Origin: Mycobacterium sp. IS-1590
Lineage (GTDB): Bacteria > Actinomycetota > Actinomycetes > Mycobacteriales > Mycobacteriaceae
NCBI RefSeq assembly: GCF_001500025.1
Contig: NZ_LQIW01000051.1
Coordinates: forward strand, 1 to 64,000
Reading direction: 5' to 3'
DNA length: 64,000 bases
Each line of letters begins with the position of its first letter. Position 1 is the stretch's first letter. The notes under the pieces are model-generated. The model did no database searches. It saw only the letters and a program-made list of their open reading frames with translations, and was not told where the DNA came from. Both the position numbers and the translations under genes were made by a program. This document shows, in pieces, positions 7,741 to 15,508 of this stretch.

Positions 7741-9393
7741 ATGGCTGACGTGCTGGCCGGAGTTCGGCAGAAGTTGCAGCATGCCACCGAGGCGGCGCGC
7801 GCTGCTAAACGACTCGTCGACACCGGAATCATCGACCTCAAGGACCTGGGTTCAGGTGTTCAGACCGCCAAGCTTGCGCGCACCTACGGCCCGCAGGCCA
7901 CGATGGCGATTCAAGGTGGGCGCAAGTATGCGGACCTGCCTGCGGTCGTCGACGAGCGCGGGACGTTGACCTACAAACAGGTCGATGACCAGTCGTGGGC
8001 ATTGGCGCACGGCTTGCACAGCCTCGGGGTCTCAGCGGGCTCGGTCGTCGGCGTGCTGTGCCGCGACCACCTCGGTCTGGTCATCACCATGGCCGCCTGC
8101 GGAAAGGCCGGTGCCCGAATGGTGTTGATGAACACCGGTTTCGCCAAACCTCAGTTCGCCGAGGTCTGCGAGCGCGAGAAGGTGACCGTGGTGCTCCACG
8201 ACAGCGAGTTCCTCGGTCTGCTCGACGCGCTGCCTGCCGACCTGCCGCGGGTGCTGACATGGGTCGACGAGGGGGCAGAATTGCCCGCCGGCGCACAGAC
8301 TCTCGACGACATCCTCGCGACCAACTCAACCGAGCCGCTGCCCCCGCCGGCTAAAGCCGGTGGTTCGGTGATCCTCACCAGCGGTACGACCGGGCTGCCC
8401 AAGGGGGCGCCGCGGGAAACGGTATCTCCACTCGCCACGGCGCAGATCGTTGACCGAATTCCGTTCCCGCGCAAGGGAACCATGGTCATCGTATCGCCCA
8501 TCTTCCACAGCACCGGCTGGGCCACTTACACCGTCGGCGCAGCGTTCGGCAACAAAATCGTGACGACCAGGCGGTTCAAGGCGGAGGGCACGTTGAAGCT
8601 CATCGCCGACCATAAGGCCGACATGCTGGTAGCGGTCCCGACAATGCTGCACCGGATGGTCGAGCTTGCGCCCGACGTCATCGCCAAGTACGACACGTCG
8701 TCACTGAAGGTCATCCTGATCGCCGGCTCGGCGCTGAGCCCGGAGCTGTCCAACCGGGTGCAAGACACCTTCGGCGATGTTCTGTACAACATGTACGGCT
8801 CCACCGAATGCGCCATCGCCAGCGTCGCCACCCCCGCCGAGTTACGTGCCGCACCCGGCACCGCGGGGCGTGCTCCGGTGACCTGCGAGGTGGTGTTGTA
8901 CGACGAGAACGATCGACGGATTGAGGGCGCGAACCGCCGCGGCAGGATCTTCGTCCGCAACGGCGCGCCGTTCTCCGGATACACCGATGGTCGCAGCAAA
9001 CAGATCATCGACGGCTACATGTCCAGCGGCGACATGGGTCATTTCGACGAGAACGGACTGCTGTTCGTCGACGGCCGCGACGACGACATGATCGTGTCCG
9101 GCGGCGAGAACGTCTTTCCGCAGGAAGTCGAGAATCTCCTCGAGGCGCGCTCCGATATCGCCGAGGTCGCGGTGGTCGGGGTCGATGACGTCGAGTTCGG
9201 AAAGCGGTTGCGCGCCTTCATCGTTGCCGAGCCCGGCGCCGAACAAGACGCGGCAGAGATCAAGCAGTACGTGAAAGACAACCTGGCGCGCCACAAGGTC
9301 CCTCGCGATGTGGTCTTCATCGACGAGCTACCGCGAAACACCACCGGAAAGCTACTGCGGCGCGTGCTGGTCGACATGGATCTCCAGGACTGA
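7741..9393 (+). CDS. Fatty-acyl-CoA synthetase (FadD family)
   Basis: A 550-residue adenylate-forming ligase. The P-loop is LTSGTTGLPKGAP (about residues 211-223), YGSTE lies near 357, the YxTxD-equivalent region DGYMSSGDMG near 423, the hinge GGENVFP near 453, and the catalytic Lys is in TTGKLLRR near 537. It activates a fatty acid with ATP and CoA; chain length is not predictable. The open frame extends upstream to 7441, but ATG 7741 has a strong GAGGGGAGG site just ahead and matches the usual family length. It lies on the chromosome side of the island boundary at 9430. The exact M. tuberculosis FadD orthologue was not determined. Confidence 0.9.
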   Translation: MADVLAGVRQKLQHATEAARAAKRLVDTGIIDLKDLGSGVQTAKLARTYGPQATMAIQGGRKYADLPAVVDERGTLTYKQVDDQSWALAHGLHSLGVSAGSVVGVLCRDHLGLVITMAACGKAGARMVLMNTGFAKPQFAEVCEREKVTVVLHDSEFLGLLDALPADLPRVLTWVDEGAELPAGAQTLDDILATNSTEPLPPPAKAGGSVILTSGTTGLPKGAPRETVSPLATAQIVDRIPFPRKGTMVIVSPIFHSTGWATYTVGAAFGNKIVTTRRFKAEGTLKLIADHKADMLVAVPTMLHRMVELAPDVIAKYDTSSLKVILIAGSALSPELSNRVQDTFGDVLYNMYGSTECAIASVATPAELRAAPGTAGRAPVTCEVVLYDENDRRIEGANRRGRIFVRNGAPFSGYTDGRSKQIIDGYMSSGDMGHFDENGLLFVDGRDDDMIVSGGENVFPQEVENLLEARSDIAEVAVVGVDDVEFGKRLRAFIVAEPGAEQDAAEIKQYVKDNLARHKVPRDVVFIDELPRNTTGKLLRRVLVDMDLQD

Positions 9394-9429
9394 GGTCGGC
9401 AGCAGATACCTGATCGGACAGCCGTAGCG

Positions 9430-9476
9430 GACTTAAAATCCGCCCGGTGTCGTTCGAGTCCGACTGGGGGGCACCG
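9430..9476 (+). repeat. Left island boundary: degenerate tRNA 3'-half
   Basis: The segment contains an anticodon arm with CTTAAAA loop and a T loop TTCGAGT, followed by GACTGGGGGGCACC. It lacks any matching 5' half, and one G is missing from the T stem. About 40 bases match the copy at 13793-13838 with three substitutions and one indel. I read it as an attachment-site half (tRNA 3' end duplicated by integration). It could instead be an unrelated tRNA relic. Confidence 0.6.
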
Positions 9477-9610
9477 GAAAAGGCCTGCTAGAAGCGCTAT
9501 TGAGGCGAATGGGTCGGCTCGGAACCCCGTTCATCGCGGCGCCGTCGCGGCGCTCGGGGGGATCGCGGCGGTTGGGTCGGCGCGCTAGCTAACTGCCGCT
9601 GACCTCTGCG

Positions 9611-10495
9611 ATGCTGTTCACCGTGACCGCTACGGTGCCGCCCTATACGGACATGCTCTGGCCCACGCTGCAGGCCGCGATCGCCCTCGGCGGGTCTGCG
9701 TCAATTGCGGAGTTGGACGCGGCGGTAATTGACCGTGAGCAGTTCTCGGCAGAACAACAGAACGTATTGCACGGCGACGGCCCACTCACCGAGATCCAGT
9801 ACCGCCTGGGCTGGGCGCGGACCTACCTCAAGGGTATGGGTCTGCTCACAAACAGCAAGCGCGGGGTGTGGACGGTGACCGAGGCCGGCCAGGCCGCGAA
9901 GCAGGAAGACATCGCCCCGCTGCATCAGCAATTCGTGAACATATCCAAGAAGAAGGGCAAAAAGAAGACTTCGAAGTCGAACGTCTCCGGCGAGCTGGAC
10001 CAGGTCGAGGCCGAAGCCGAGGCGGATTGGAAAGATGCACTTCTGGAAACGCTGCTCAAGATGTCCCCGACAGCGTTCGAGCGCCTGGCACAGCGGCTGC
10101 TGAGGGAGTCGGGATTCAGCAGCGCGGTGGTCACGGGACGAACTGGCGACGGCGGCATCGACGGTCTTGGGGTCTACCAAATCTCGTTGTTGAGCTTCCC
10201 AGTGTTTTTTCAGTGCAAACGGTACAAGGGCAGCGTCGGTAGCTCAGCCGTTCGGGACTTCCGTGGAGCGATGGCCGGTCGCGGCGAGAAGGGTCTCTTG
10301 ATCACAACCGGGACTTTCACGAACGATGCTCGCACCGAGGCCAACCGTGATGGTGCGCCGCCCATCGACTTGATCGACGGTGACCGGTTGTGTGATTTGT
10401 TGAAGGAGAACGCCATCGGCGTCGCCACCACCGAGCGCGTTGTTGAAGATGTGAAGGTTGAAACCGGCTACTTCGCTTCCCTGGAACCGAAGTAG
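9611..10495 (+). CDS. mrr: Mrr-type restriction endonuclease
   Basis: A 294-residue protein with the two-domain layout of Mrr. The N-terminal winged-helix region (about residues 15-100) contains the LTEIQYRLGWARTYL and VWTVTEAGQ segments. A Lys-rich, then acidic linker follows (about 112-135), and the C-terminal PD-(D/E)xK nuclease shows FERLAQRLLRESGF, DGGIDG (Asp about 182) and QCKRYKG (about 200). Mrr enzymes cut modified DNA (type IV restriction). ATG 9611 is used, but GTG 9623 or ATG 9653 are possible because no clear ribosome site is seen. It is the first gene inside the island flanked by tRNA-like repeats. Confidence 0.85.
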   Translation: MLFTVTATVPPYTDMLWPTLQAAIALGGSASIAELDAAVIDREQFSAEQQNVLHGDGPLTEIQYRLGWARTYLKGMGLLTNSKRGVWTVTEAGQAAKQEDIAPLHQQFVNISKKKGKKKTSKSNVSGELDQVEAEAEADWKDALLETLLKMSPTAFERLAQRLLRESGFSSAVVTGRTGDGGIDGLGVYQISLLSFPVFFQCKRYKGSVGSSAVRDFRGAMAGRGEKGLLITTGTFTNDARTEANRDGAPPIDLIDGDRLCDLLKENAIGVATTERVVEDVKVETGYFASLEPK

Positions 10496-10544
10496 CGCGT
10501 CCGACTCCCATCTGCGAACGGGGATGCGCGCGCGTGCAACGCCG

Positions 10545-10703
10545 TCACCGCTTCCACCATTTCATGCATTCTGCGAGACCCCGCAGAATGTCCGCTCGGT
10601 GCCTTGACTCAGCACCACGAACAACTATGGCGATCGATAGGACTCTAGTCGCGCCCAGAAAGATTGCGCCAATAAGGACAGTCCACAGCAGCATGAGCGA
10701 CAT
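10545..10703 (-). CDS. Small single-pass membrane protein
   Basis: A 52-residue protein starting at ATG 10703, with GAGGAAGG about 9 bases upstream on the minus strand. One hydrophobic helix (MLLWTVLIGAIFLGATRVLS) is followed by a charged cytoplasmic-type tail RGAESRHRADILRGLAEC and a final KWWKR. Similar short proteins ending in an RADILRALA-like tail and a WW pair occur in actinobacteria without known function. It runs opposite to mrr and faces it. No domain can be assigned; coding is supported by the ribosome site and sensible topology only. Confidence 0.45.
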   Translation of the reverse strand: MSLMLLWTVLIGAIFLGATRVLSIAIVVRGAESRHRADILRGLAECMKWWKR

Positions 10704-11241
10704 CGATGCCCGCCTTCCTCGAGACACTGGCGGGAGCACGACTTCTCCCTCGAACCAGCGGCAGAGTGAAAGCGGACATTTGAGTTAAGGCTCCTAACCG
10801 ACGTCGCGGACTGAGTTGGAGGTATGACTGTACGGGCTGGTTGCCCCGCAGGCAAGGACTAAAAAAGCTGACTCCACGCCAGATCAGAGGAGACCAGCGA
10901 CGGGGAAGCCCGGGCTGGGGCGTTGCCTCAGTCGACGCGCTCGCCGGGGTAGCGGACTCGGGTCTGGCGAGTTGACTCGCTGTGCCCGGACACTGTTGGG
11001 ACTGGATGGAGGCCGATAGCATCAACTGCACAACTTCACACAGGAGTCTCAACAGACTGCGAAAGGGCAACCGGGTAGATCGCTGGGGCCACCAAGTGCG
11101 CGTCTTGTTAAGCCAGGGAGCATGTCTGATGGCTGCAAGGCGTGACTGGGAGTGGACAGCCGTACTAGCCGTAGAAGACAAACTGACCTGACGCTGTGGC
11201 GCTAACCACCCAAGGACTTGAACTAGACACGATCGTTAATC
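10704..11241. other. Stretch without a convincing gene
   Basis: About 540 bases inside the island. The open frames here are short, overlap on both strands and show no recognisable protein motif. A plus-strand frame at 10982-11191 (69 codons) lacks a ribosome site. It may hold the promoter for the fragment starting at 11331 and for the minus-strand small membrane gene. Confidence 0.4.
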
Positions 11242-11326
11242 GGGGTGCCCCGGAAACAACCTGCGACCACTGCAGGGTGTTTCCCGGGGTGCTTTTTGTT
11301 TCCCCGGATCACCCCGGAAGGAAACA
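11242..11326. repeat. Cluster of inverted TGTTTCC/CGGGGTG motifs ahead of 11331
   Basis: Four related blocks lie in 85 bases: GGGGTGCCCCGGAAACAA at 11242-11259, GTGTTTCCCGGGGTG at about 11277-11291, TGTTTCCCCGG at 11297-11307, and CACCCCGGAAGGAAACA at 11310-11326. They alternate in orientation, so several hairpins or dimeric operator sites are possible. They end directly at the ribosome site of the frame starting at 11331. An operator array or replication/recombination sites of the mobile element are both possible. Confidence 0.5.
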
Positions 11327-11330
11327 AGAA

Positions 11331-11876
11331 ATGAACGACGACAACGCAGTTCACATCGAGAAGCTGCGCCCGATCAACGACAAGATCAAGCAAAGCGAGA
11401 CCGACAGCATCACCGAACGGTAGGAGTTCGGCCGCGCCTTGGTCCAGCTTCGCGTTGGTAAGCAATTGCCAAAGGGCTTGCGCGCCAGAATCACCGAGGA
11501 ATTTGGTTTAGAGGCGTCGGAGACAATGCGCCGAATGCAACTCGCCGAACGGTACGAGACCCGCGACGAAGTTGTGGACGCGTGCACAACTTACGGCGGG
11601 TCATGGCGACGAATCATCCGCCGCGAGTTGGCTAAGCGGCCGCAGTCGAACGACCTTCGGCACACCTTCGCGGTGCTTCAATTATCGGCCCGTACCCACT
11701 TCATGCAAGTGTCGAAGTGGCTGGGCCACAGCACGTTCACGCTTAGGCTCGACACCTACGGCGACTACATCCCCGAGCAAGACGGCGGCGCGCTCAATAC
11801 GCTGCCCGAGCCGCCCGCACCAGTTCGCTCTGCGGAGATGGCGAACAAAGTCGTACTGCTACGGCGGCGGATCTAG
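11331..11876 (+). pseudogene. Chimeric remnant: phage/plasmid-type protein joined to integrase C-terminus
   Basis: ATG 11331 with a GGAAGGAAAC site starts a frame of about 30 residues broken by TAG at 11421-11423. It resumes in the same frame with EFGRALVQLRVGKQLPKGLR and LAERYETRDEVVDAC, a phage-like protein segment of unknown role. From about residue 100 it reads as the end of a tyrosine recombinase: LRHTFA (Arg and His of the RxxH box), KWLGHS and TYGDYIPEQ with the nucleophile Tyr. The catalytic N-terminal part with the first Arg is absent, so recombination activity is not expected. The last 4 bases overlap the convergent DUF262 gene. Confidence 0.65.
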
Positions 11877-12925
11877 TCCTGAAGCTCGAACAGCTGCGGG
11901 TTCTCGTCCCCCGCCTGCAGCACTCTCGTTCTGAAAGCTTGCCCGCGTTCATAGCGGCTCACGCGGTCATTAATTCCCGATCTGACACGGCGGTAGTACT
12001 GCGCTGCCAGCGGGTCCGGGCTCACGGATCGTGTAACAGCCTCTACAGCTTCGTAGAAGCTCTGTGCGCGATCGCGAAGGAGGTCAGGATCGATCCGGTC
12101 CCCGTCGCGATGTAAAAAACGATCGAGTTCGACCATTGCAGTCAGCAGATCGGCTTTTTGCCATATGCGCGACTTGCTAGAGAAATGCGCAAAGTCGATC
12201 AACTGACAAACGTGCTCGATCCTTTCCCTGATGGCGGCCTCTTCTGGGAAGCTGTCATTATACTTCTGAAGGTAGAGCTCGTGTTCATCATCTCTGTTGA
12301 AGTAGCCACTCATCATCGTGATTATCAGAGTGAGGGCAAATCGGGTATCGTTCATCCGCCTACCGTCTAGACTTGAGAAAATGGGGTGACCCGGCGCCTG
12401 GAAGAATCCATCGGCAGCATTGGCCACAATATCCTCAGCGCAACGTTTAAGGGCGCCGTCGAAGCGGGAATTGTTCACCTCCATAGCGTTCAACGAGTAG
12501 TTCGTGCTGTTAATGCGGTGGAATATTTCGCGTGTCTGCTCTTCAGTAAGTGGGCCGAGATCGCGAATTACGACGGCATACTCAAGGAATGCCAGCTTAT
12601 CAGTTTGTTCAAGCTCGGAGTATTTCGGAAGATCATTTCCGAGAATAAGGTCCTTGGAATCGACGAAGTACTGGTAGAGGGTAGTGATGCGCTGCTGGCC
12701 GTCGACAATCAATTCTGTTCCGTCCCCCGTATTGGGGTTGACATCTCCAGCAGAGATGAATATCTCCGGGAAAGGAAGGCCGTCAAGGACCGTTTGCAAG
12801 AATGCATTTTTATGCATATTTGACCAAACCAGTCGTCGTTGGAAATGAGGGTTAGGGATCAGCGTCTTATCCCGAATGCCGGTTAGGAGTACGCGGAGCT
12901 TCCGGTTAGTTGCGCTAGTCTGCAT
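11873..12925 (-). CDS. DUF262 (ParB/GmrSD-N-like) protein
   Basis: A 350-residue protein. The N-terminal DUF262 domain shows NPHFQRRLVW (about 25-34), LPFPEIFIS, and the hallmark DGQQRITTLYQYF at 75-87, then FHRINSTNYSLNAMEVNNSRF. The rest is helical (about 170-340), and I see no DUF1524/HNH nuclease motif, so this is not a full GmrSD. DUF262 domains resemble ParB folds and bind or hydrolyse nucleotides in several phage-defence proteins. It starts one base after the stop of the nucleotidyltransferase gene, so the two form an operon. Codon use is clearly AT-richer than the flanking chromosome, indicating transfer. Confidence 0.88.
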   Translation of the reverse strand: MQTSATNRKLRVLLTGIRDKTLIPNPHFQRRLVWSNMHKNAFLQTVLDGLPFPEIFISAGDVNPNTGDGTELIVDGQQRITTLYQYFVDSKDLILGNDLPKYSELEQTDKLAFLEYAVVIRDLGPLTEEQTREIFHRINSTNYSLNAMEVNNSRFDGALKRCAEDIVANAADGFFQAPGHPIFSSLDGRRMNDTRFALTLIITMMSGYFNRDDEHELYLQKYNDSFPEEAAIRERIEHVCQLIDFAHFSSKSRIWQKADLLTAMVELDRFLHRDGDRIDPDLLRDRAQSFYEAVEAVTRSVSPDPLAAQYYRRVRSGINDRVSRYERGQAFRTRVLQAGDENPQLFELQD

Positions 12926-12926
12926 G

Positions 12927-13556
12927 TCACTCTTCCCCTATCCTGCGACACCTTGCGACATTGAAGGCGTGGTATTTTCGTAAGAACTCGGTATCGTGAT
13001 ATAGGGCTCCGGCGATTTTAAAAGGTCCGGCAATTTCTCTTGCTTTAAGCTGCTGGAAGAATGCCCACCAGCGATCGACAAAATCGAAGGTCGGACCTGA
13101 CGGTAGTAAGTCAGGTCGAATCCAACCGCGGAACAAGTATTTTTGGAACTGGCGCTTATCAGGCCAATCCGCTCCCGATGTGCTGTAGTCATAGACCTCG
13201 TGCCATACCGTCTGATATAGGTCGTGACTTATGATCGCAATATCGATATCGGAGTCATTGCCAAACGGTTTCCATCGCTGGTTTGGCGCTATGCTGAAGC
13301 CAAGTTTTGCGGACCCTACGATGAATAAGTCCGTCGACACATTTAAGCTAAATTCTTGCGCTATCGAACGCTTGATCTCAAATTCTTGCGAATCATCCAC
13401 GGCATAGGATCGGCCATGCATTAGGAACCGCTGCACAACAGCTGTATCGTCCGGCTCAGATTCCAGCGCTATTTGGAATTGCTCGACGAGTACCGAAATT
13501 TGGGGGTCGACCTCCTCAGGCGCGTCATCGCCCCCTTCAGACGGAAACCCCTCCAT
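12927..13556 (-). CDS. Nucleotidyltransferase-fold protein paired with DUF262
   Basis: A 209-residue protein with the polymerase-beta nucleotidyltransferase signature: FIVGSAKLGF (GS at 81-82) followed by NDSDIDIAII with the DxD metal ligands at about 103-105. It ends in a helical region with FVDRWWAFF and KIAGALYHDTEFLRKYH. The insertion between GS and DxD (NQRWKPFGN) is unusual. I used ATG 13556, which has TGGAG 8 bases ahead; GTG 13613 is in frame but lacks a site. Such domains transfer NMP to proteins, tRNA or small molecules; the target is unknown. It is the first gene of the operon and probably acts with DUF262. Base composition is low in GC. Confidence 0.8.
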   Translation of the reverse strand: MEGFPSEGGDDAPEEVDPQISVLVEQFQIALESEPDDTAVVQRFLMHGRSYAVDDSQEFEIKRSIAQEFSLNVSTDLFIVGSAKLGFSIAPNQRWKPFGNDSDIDIAIISHDLYQTVWHEVYDYSTSGADWPDKRQFQKYLFRGWIRPDLLPSGPTFDFVDRWWAFFQQLKAREIAGPFKIAGALYHDTEFLRKYHAFNVARCRRIGEE

Positions 13557-13792
13557 AGCGCTCCAGCTTAGTGAGACACTCTGCGAAGCATTAGCGCCAC
13601 GCCGCCTCGGCACGCCTAGCTAGCATCGCCGCGCAAATCCTGTCGCGGCGCGAACGCGGCGACCGGGGGCGAATCTAGGGCGACTTCGAGCCGGATCGTA
13701 GACGTACCGGTGACGCGCGAAAACGGTGTCTAACAACAGAAATAGCCCTCTCGGCGGACCCTCTCCGAAGGTCGCGAAACGCGGCTCGACCC

Positions 13793-13838
13793 GACTTAAA
13801 ATCCGTCCAGTGTCGGTTCGAGTCCGACTGGGGCCACG
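13793..13838 (+). repeat. Right island boundary: tRNA 3'-half
   Basis: This is the better preserved copy of the repeat at 9430. It has loop CTTAAAA, half-stem TCCGT, a perfect T arm GTCGG-TTCGAGT-CCGAC and the acceptor end TGGGGCCAC. A complete tRNA would need GGCCCCA and a D arm upstream; neither is present. It therefore looks like an attachment-site half next to the chromosome. The copies define a segment of about 4.4 kb. Confidence 0.65.
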
Positions 13839-13853
13839 GTAGCCGAAGCGGGC

Positions 13854-14456
13854 TCAGTAGTGGTTTTCGGCGCGCTCGCGGATACCGAGCAGCATCTTGC
13901 GGTACATCGGGAAGTCGGCGAGTTCGAGGATCGGGGCGAAGGCCAGCCCGCCTGGATAGGCGTAGGAAACCCGCAGCCTCGTGACCAGCCGAATACCACC
14001 CGAGGGCAGCGGGCGAAGGAACCACGCCCACGTCCCGGACTTCGGGTGCCGCCACACCAGCACACGGGGCGCGGCGACCTGCGCGACCCGCCACGGCGAC
14101 TTGTCCACGCCCTGAAGCGGATTCATTGGTGCCGCGGGATCGCCGACGCTGACCTGCTGCCACTGCGGCAGTATTCTGCGCGCGCTCGGGCGGCCGAGAT
14201 TGTCCAGAAGGTCATAGGAGTACCAGCCGGCCTTGCCGAACCCCAACTGGACGATCCACGGCCACACCTGCTCGGGGGAGGCGTCGATCGTCAGGGCACG
14301 CGTCGCGCGCATCCCGAAGCGCGACACCGGATATTCGTCACCCGGGAGCCGCTCGCTCTTCTCTGATTCGGTCGCGCCCCATCCGGTGTGCCAGTGCCGT
14401 GCGACCGCCGCGACGACGACTCCCGCCACCACCCCCACCGCACGCCCACGTATCAC
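13854..14456 (-). CDS. SRPBCC (START/Bet v1-like) family protein
   Basis: A 200-residue protein. The N-terminus (GTG 14456) carries a short hydrophobic segment VGVVAGVVVAAVARHWH that may anchor it. The body shows the SRPBCC start TRALTIDASPEQVWPWIVQLG and the later strands RVLVWRHPKSGTWAWFL and GGIRLVTRLRVSY, ending FPMYRKMLLGIRERAE. The fold binds hydrophobic ligands; no specific ligand can be named. The open frame runs upstream to 14846 without family similarity, so I placed the start at 14456. ATG codons further in would remove the anchor. It is the first chromosomal gene right of the island. Confidence 0.7.
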   Translation of the reverse strand: MIRGRAVGVVAGVVVAAVARHWHTGWGATESEKSERLPGDEYPVSRFGMRATRALTIDASPEQVWPWIVQLGFGKAGWYSYDLLDNLGRPSARRILPQWQQVSVGDPAAPMNPLQGVDKSPWRVAQVAAPRVLVWRHPKSGTWAWFLRPLPSGGIRLVTRLRVSYAYPGGLAFAPILELADFPMYRKMLLGIRERAENHY

Positions 14457-14619
14457 CCCCGCATCGTCGCACCGATGACCGCCGACGGCACGAGCGGAGC
14501 TCGGGTCGCCGCTCACAGGCCAGGGGGCTATCGCCGAAGATCGGAAGTGGCGAGATACCCGTCCCGGCGGACGGCGAGAGGGTAGACCGGCAGCATGGTG
14601 AGTTCGCGGTGGTGAACTG

Positions 14620-15477
14620 ATGTGTCGCCTGTTCGGACTGCACGCCGGGGACGCGGTGACCGCGACGTTCTGGTTGCTGGACGCCCCCGACAGCCTGGCC
14701 GAGCAGAGCCGGCGCAACCCGGACGGCACCGGCCTGGGGGTGTTCGAGGCCGACGGCACCCCGGTGGTGCTCAAGCAGCCGATCGCGGCGTGGCAGGACC
14801 GCGACTTCGCGACCGAGGCCCGCGAGCTGACGGGCACGACCTTCATCGGTCATGTCCGGTACGCGACCACCGGCGCCGCGGACGACGACAACACTCACCC
14901 CTTCCTGCAGGACCGGCGAATCTTCGCGCACAACGGAGTGGTGGGTGATCCCGACGCGCTCGACGAGCGGCTCGGCGAACTCGGCGTCGAGGACCTGGTG
15001 CGCGGCGACACCGATTCCGAACGGGTCTTCGCGTTGATCACCGCATCCATCCGCGGCCGCGGCGGCGACGTCGAAGCCGGGCTGGTGGAGGCGATGCGAT
15101 GGTTGCGCGCCAACGTGCCGATCTACGCGGTGAATGTGCTGCTGGCCACGGCCACCGACCTGTGGGCATTGCGCTACCCCGACACGCACGAGCTCTGGCT
15201 GCTGGACCGTACCGATCCCAGCCGCGGCCGTTTCAGCTTGCGCAGCAAGCGGATCAGCGCGTCCAGCGCGCACTTGGACGCCGCGCCCTCGGTGGTGTTC
15301 GCCAGCGAGGTGATGGACCACGAGAAGTGGCACCCACTGGCCTCGGGTGAGCTGGTCCACGTGAACGCCGAGCTGAAGATCACCCGGCGCACGGTGCTGC
15401 CCGACCCGCCCGCGCACCCCCTCGCGCGTGCGGACCTCAGCCCGCCGGTGGCGTCGGCTCAGCACCCGTTGAACTGA
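14620..15477 (+). CDS. Class II glutamine amidotransferase (YafJ/EgtC-like)
   Basis: A 285-residue Ntn-hydrolase. Cys2 directly after the initiator Met (MCRLFG) is the nucleophile released by Met removal. GHVRYATTG near residue 77, NTHPF and AHNGVVGD near 106 are the conserved glutaminase-site elements. It should hydrolyse glutamine or a gamma-glutamyl substrate. Egt genes are not next to it, so an EgtC role in ergothioneine synthesis is not supported by context. The start is firm because Cys must be residue 2. Confidence 0.88.
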   Translation: MCRLFGLHAGDAVTATFWLLDAPDSLAEQSRRNPDGTGLGVFEADGTPVVLKQPIAAWQDRDFATEARELTGTTFIGHVRYATTGAADDDNTHPFLQDRRIFAHNGVVGDPDALDERLGELGVEDLVRGDTDSERVFALITASIRGRGGDVEAGLVEAMRWLRANVPIYAVNVLLATATDLWALRYPDTHELWLLDRTDPSRGRFSLRSKRISASSAHLDAAPSVVFASEVMDHEKWHPLASGELVHVNAELKITRRTVLPDPPAHPLARADLSPPVASAQHPLN

Positions 15478-15508
15478 CGGCGCGCGGGTTGCTCAGGCTG
15501 CATCGAAC

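Noticed and set aside
9400..9480. A functional tRNA at the left island boundary
   Set aside because: No 5' acceptor strand or D arm pairs with it and the T stem lacks a base; kept only as a tRNA fragment.
13675..14163. Minus-strand frame with a VGLEPT-like end
   Set aside because: That peptide is the translation of a tRNA T arm (the 13793 repeat), not a protein.
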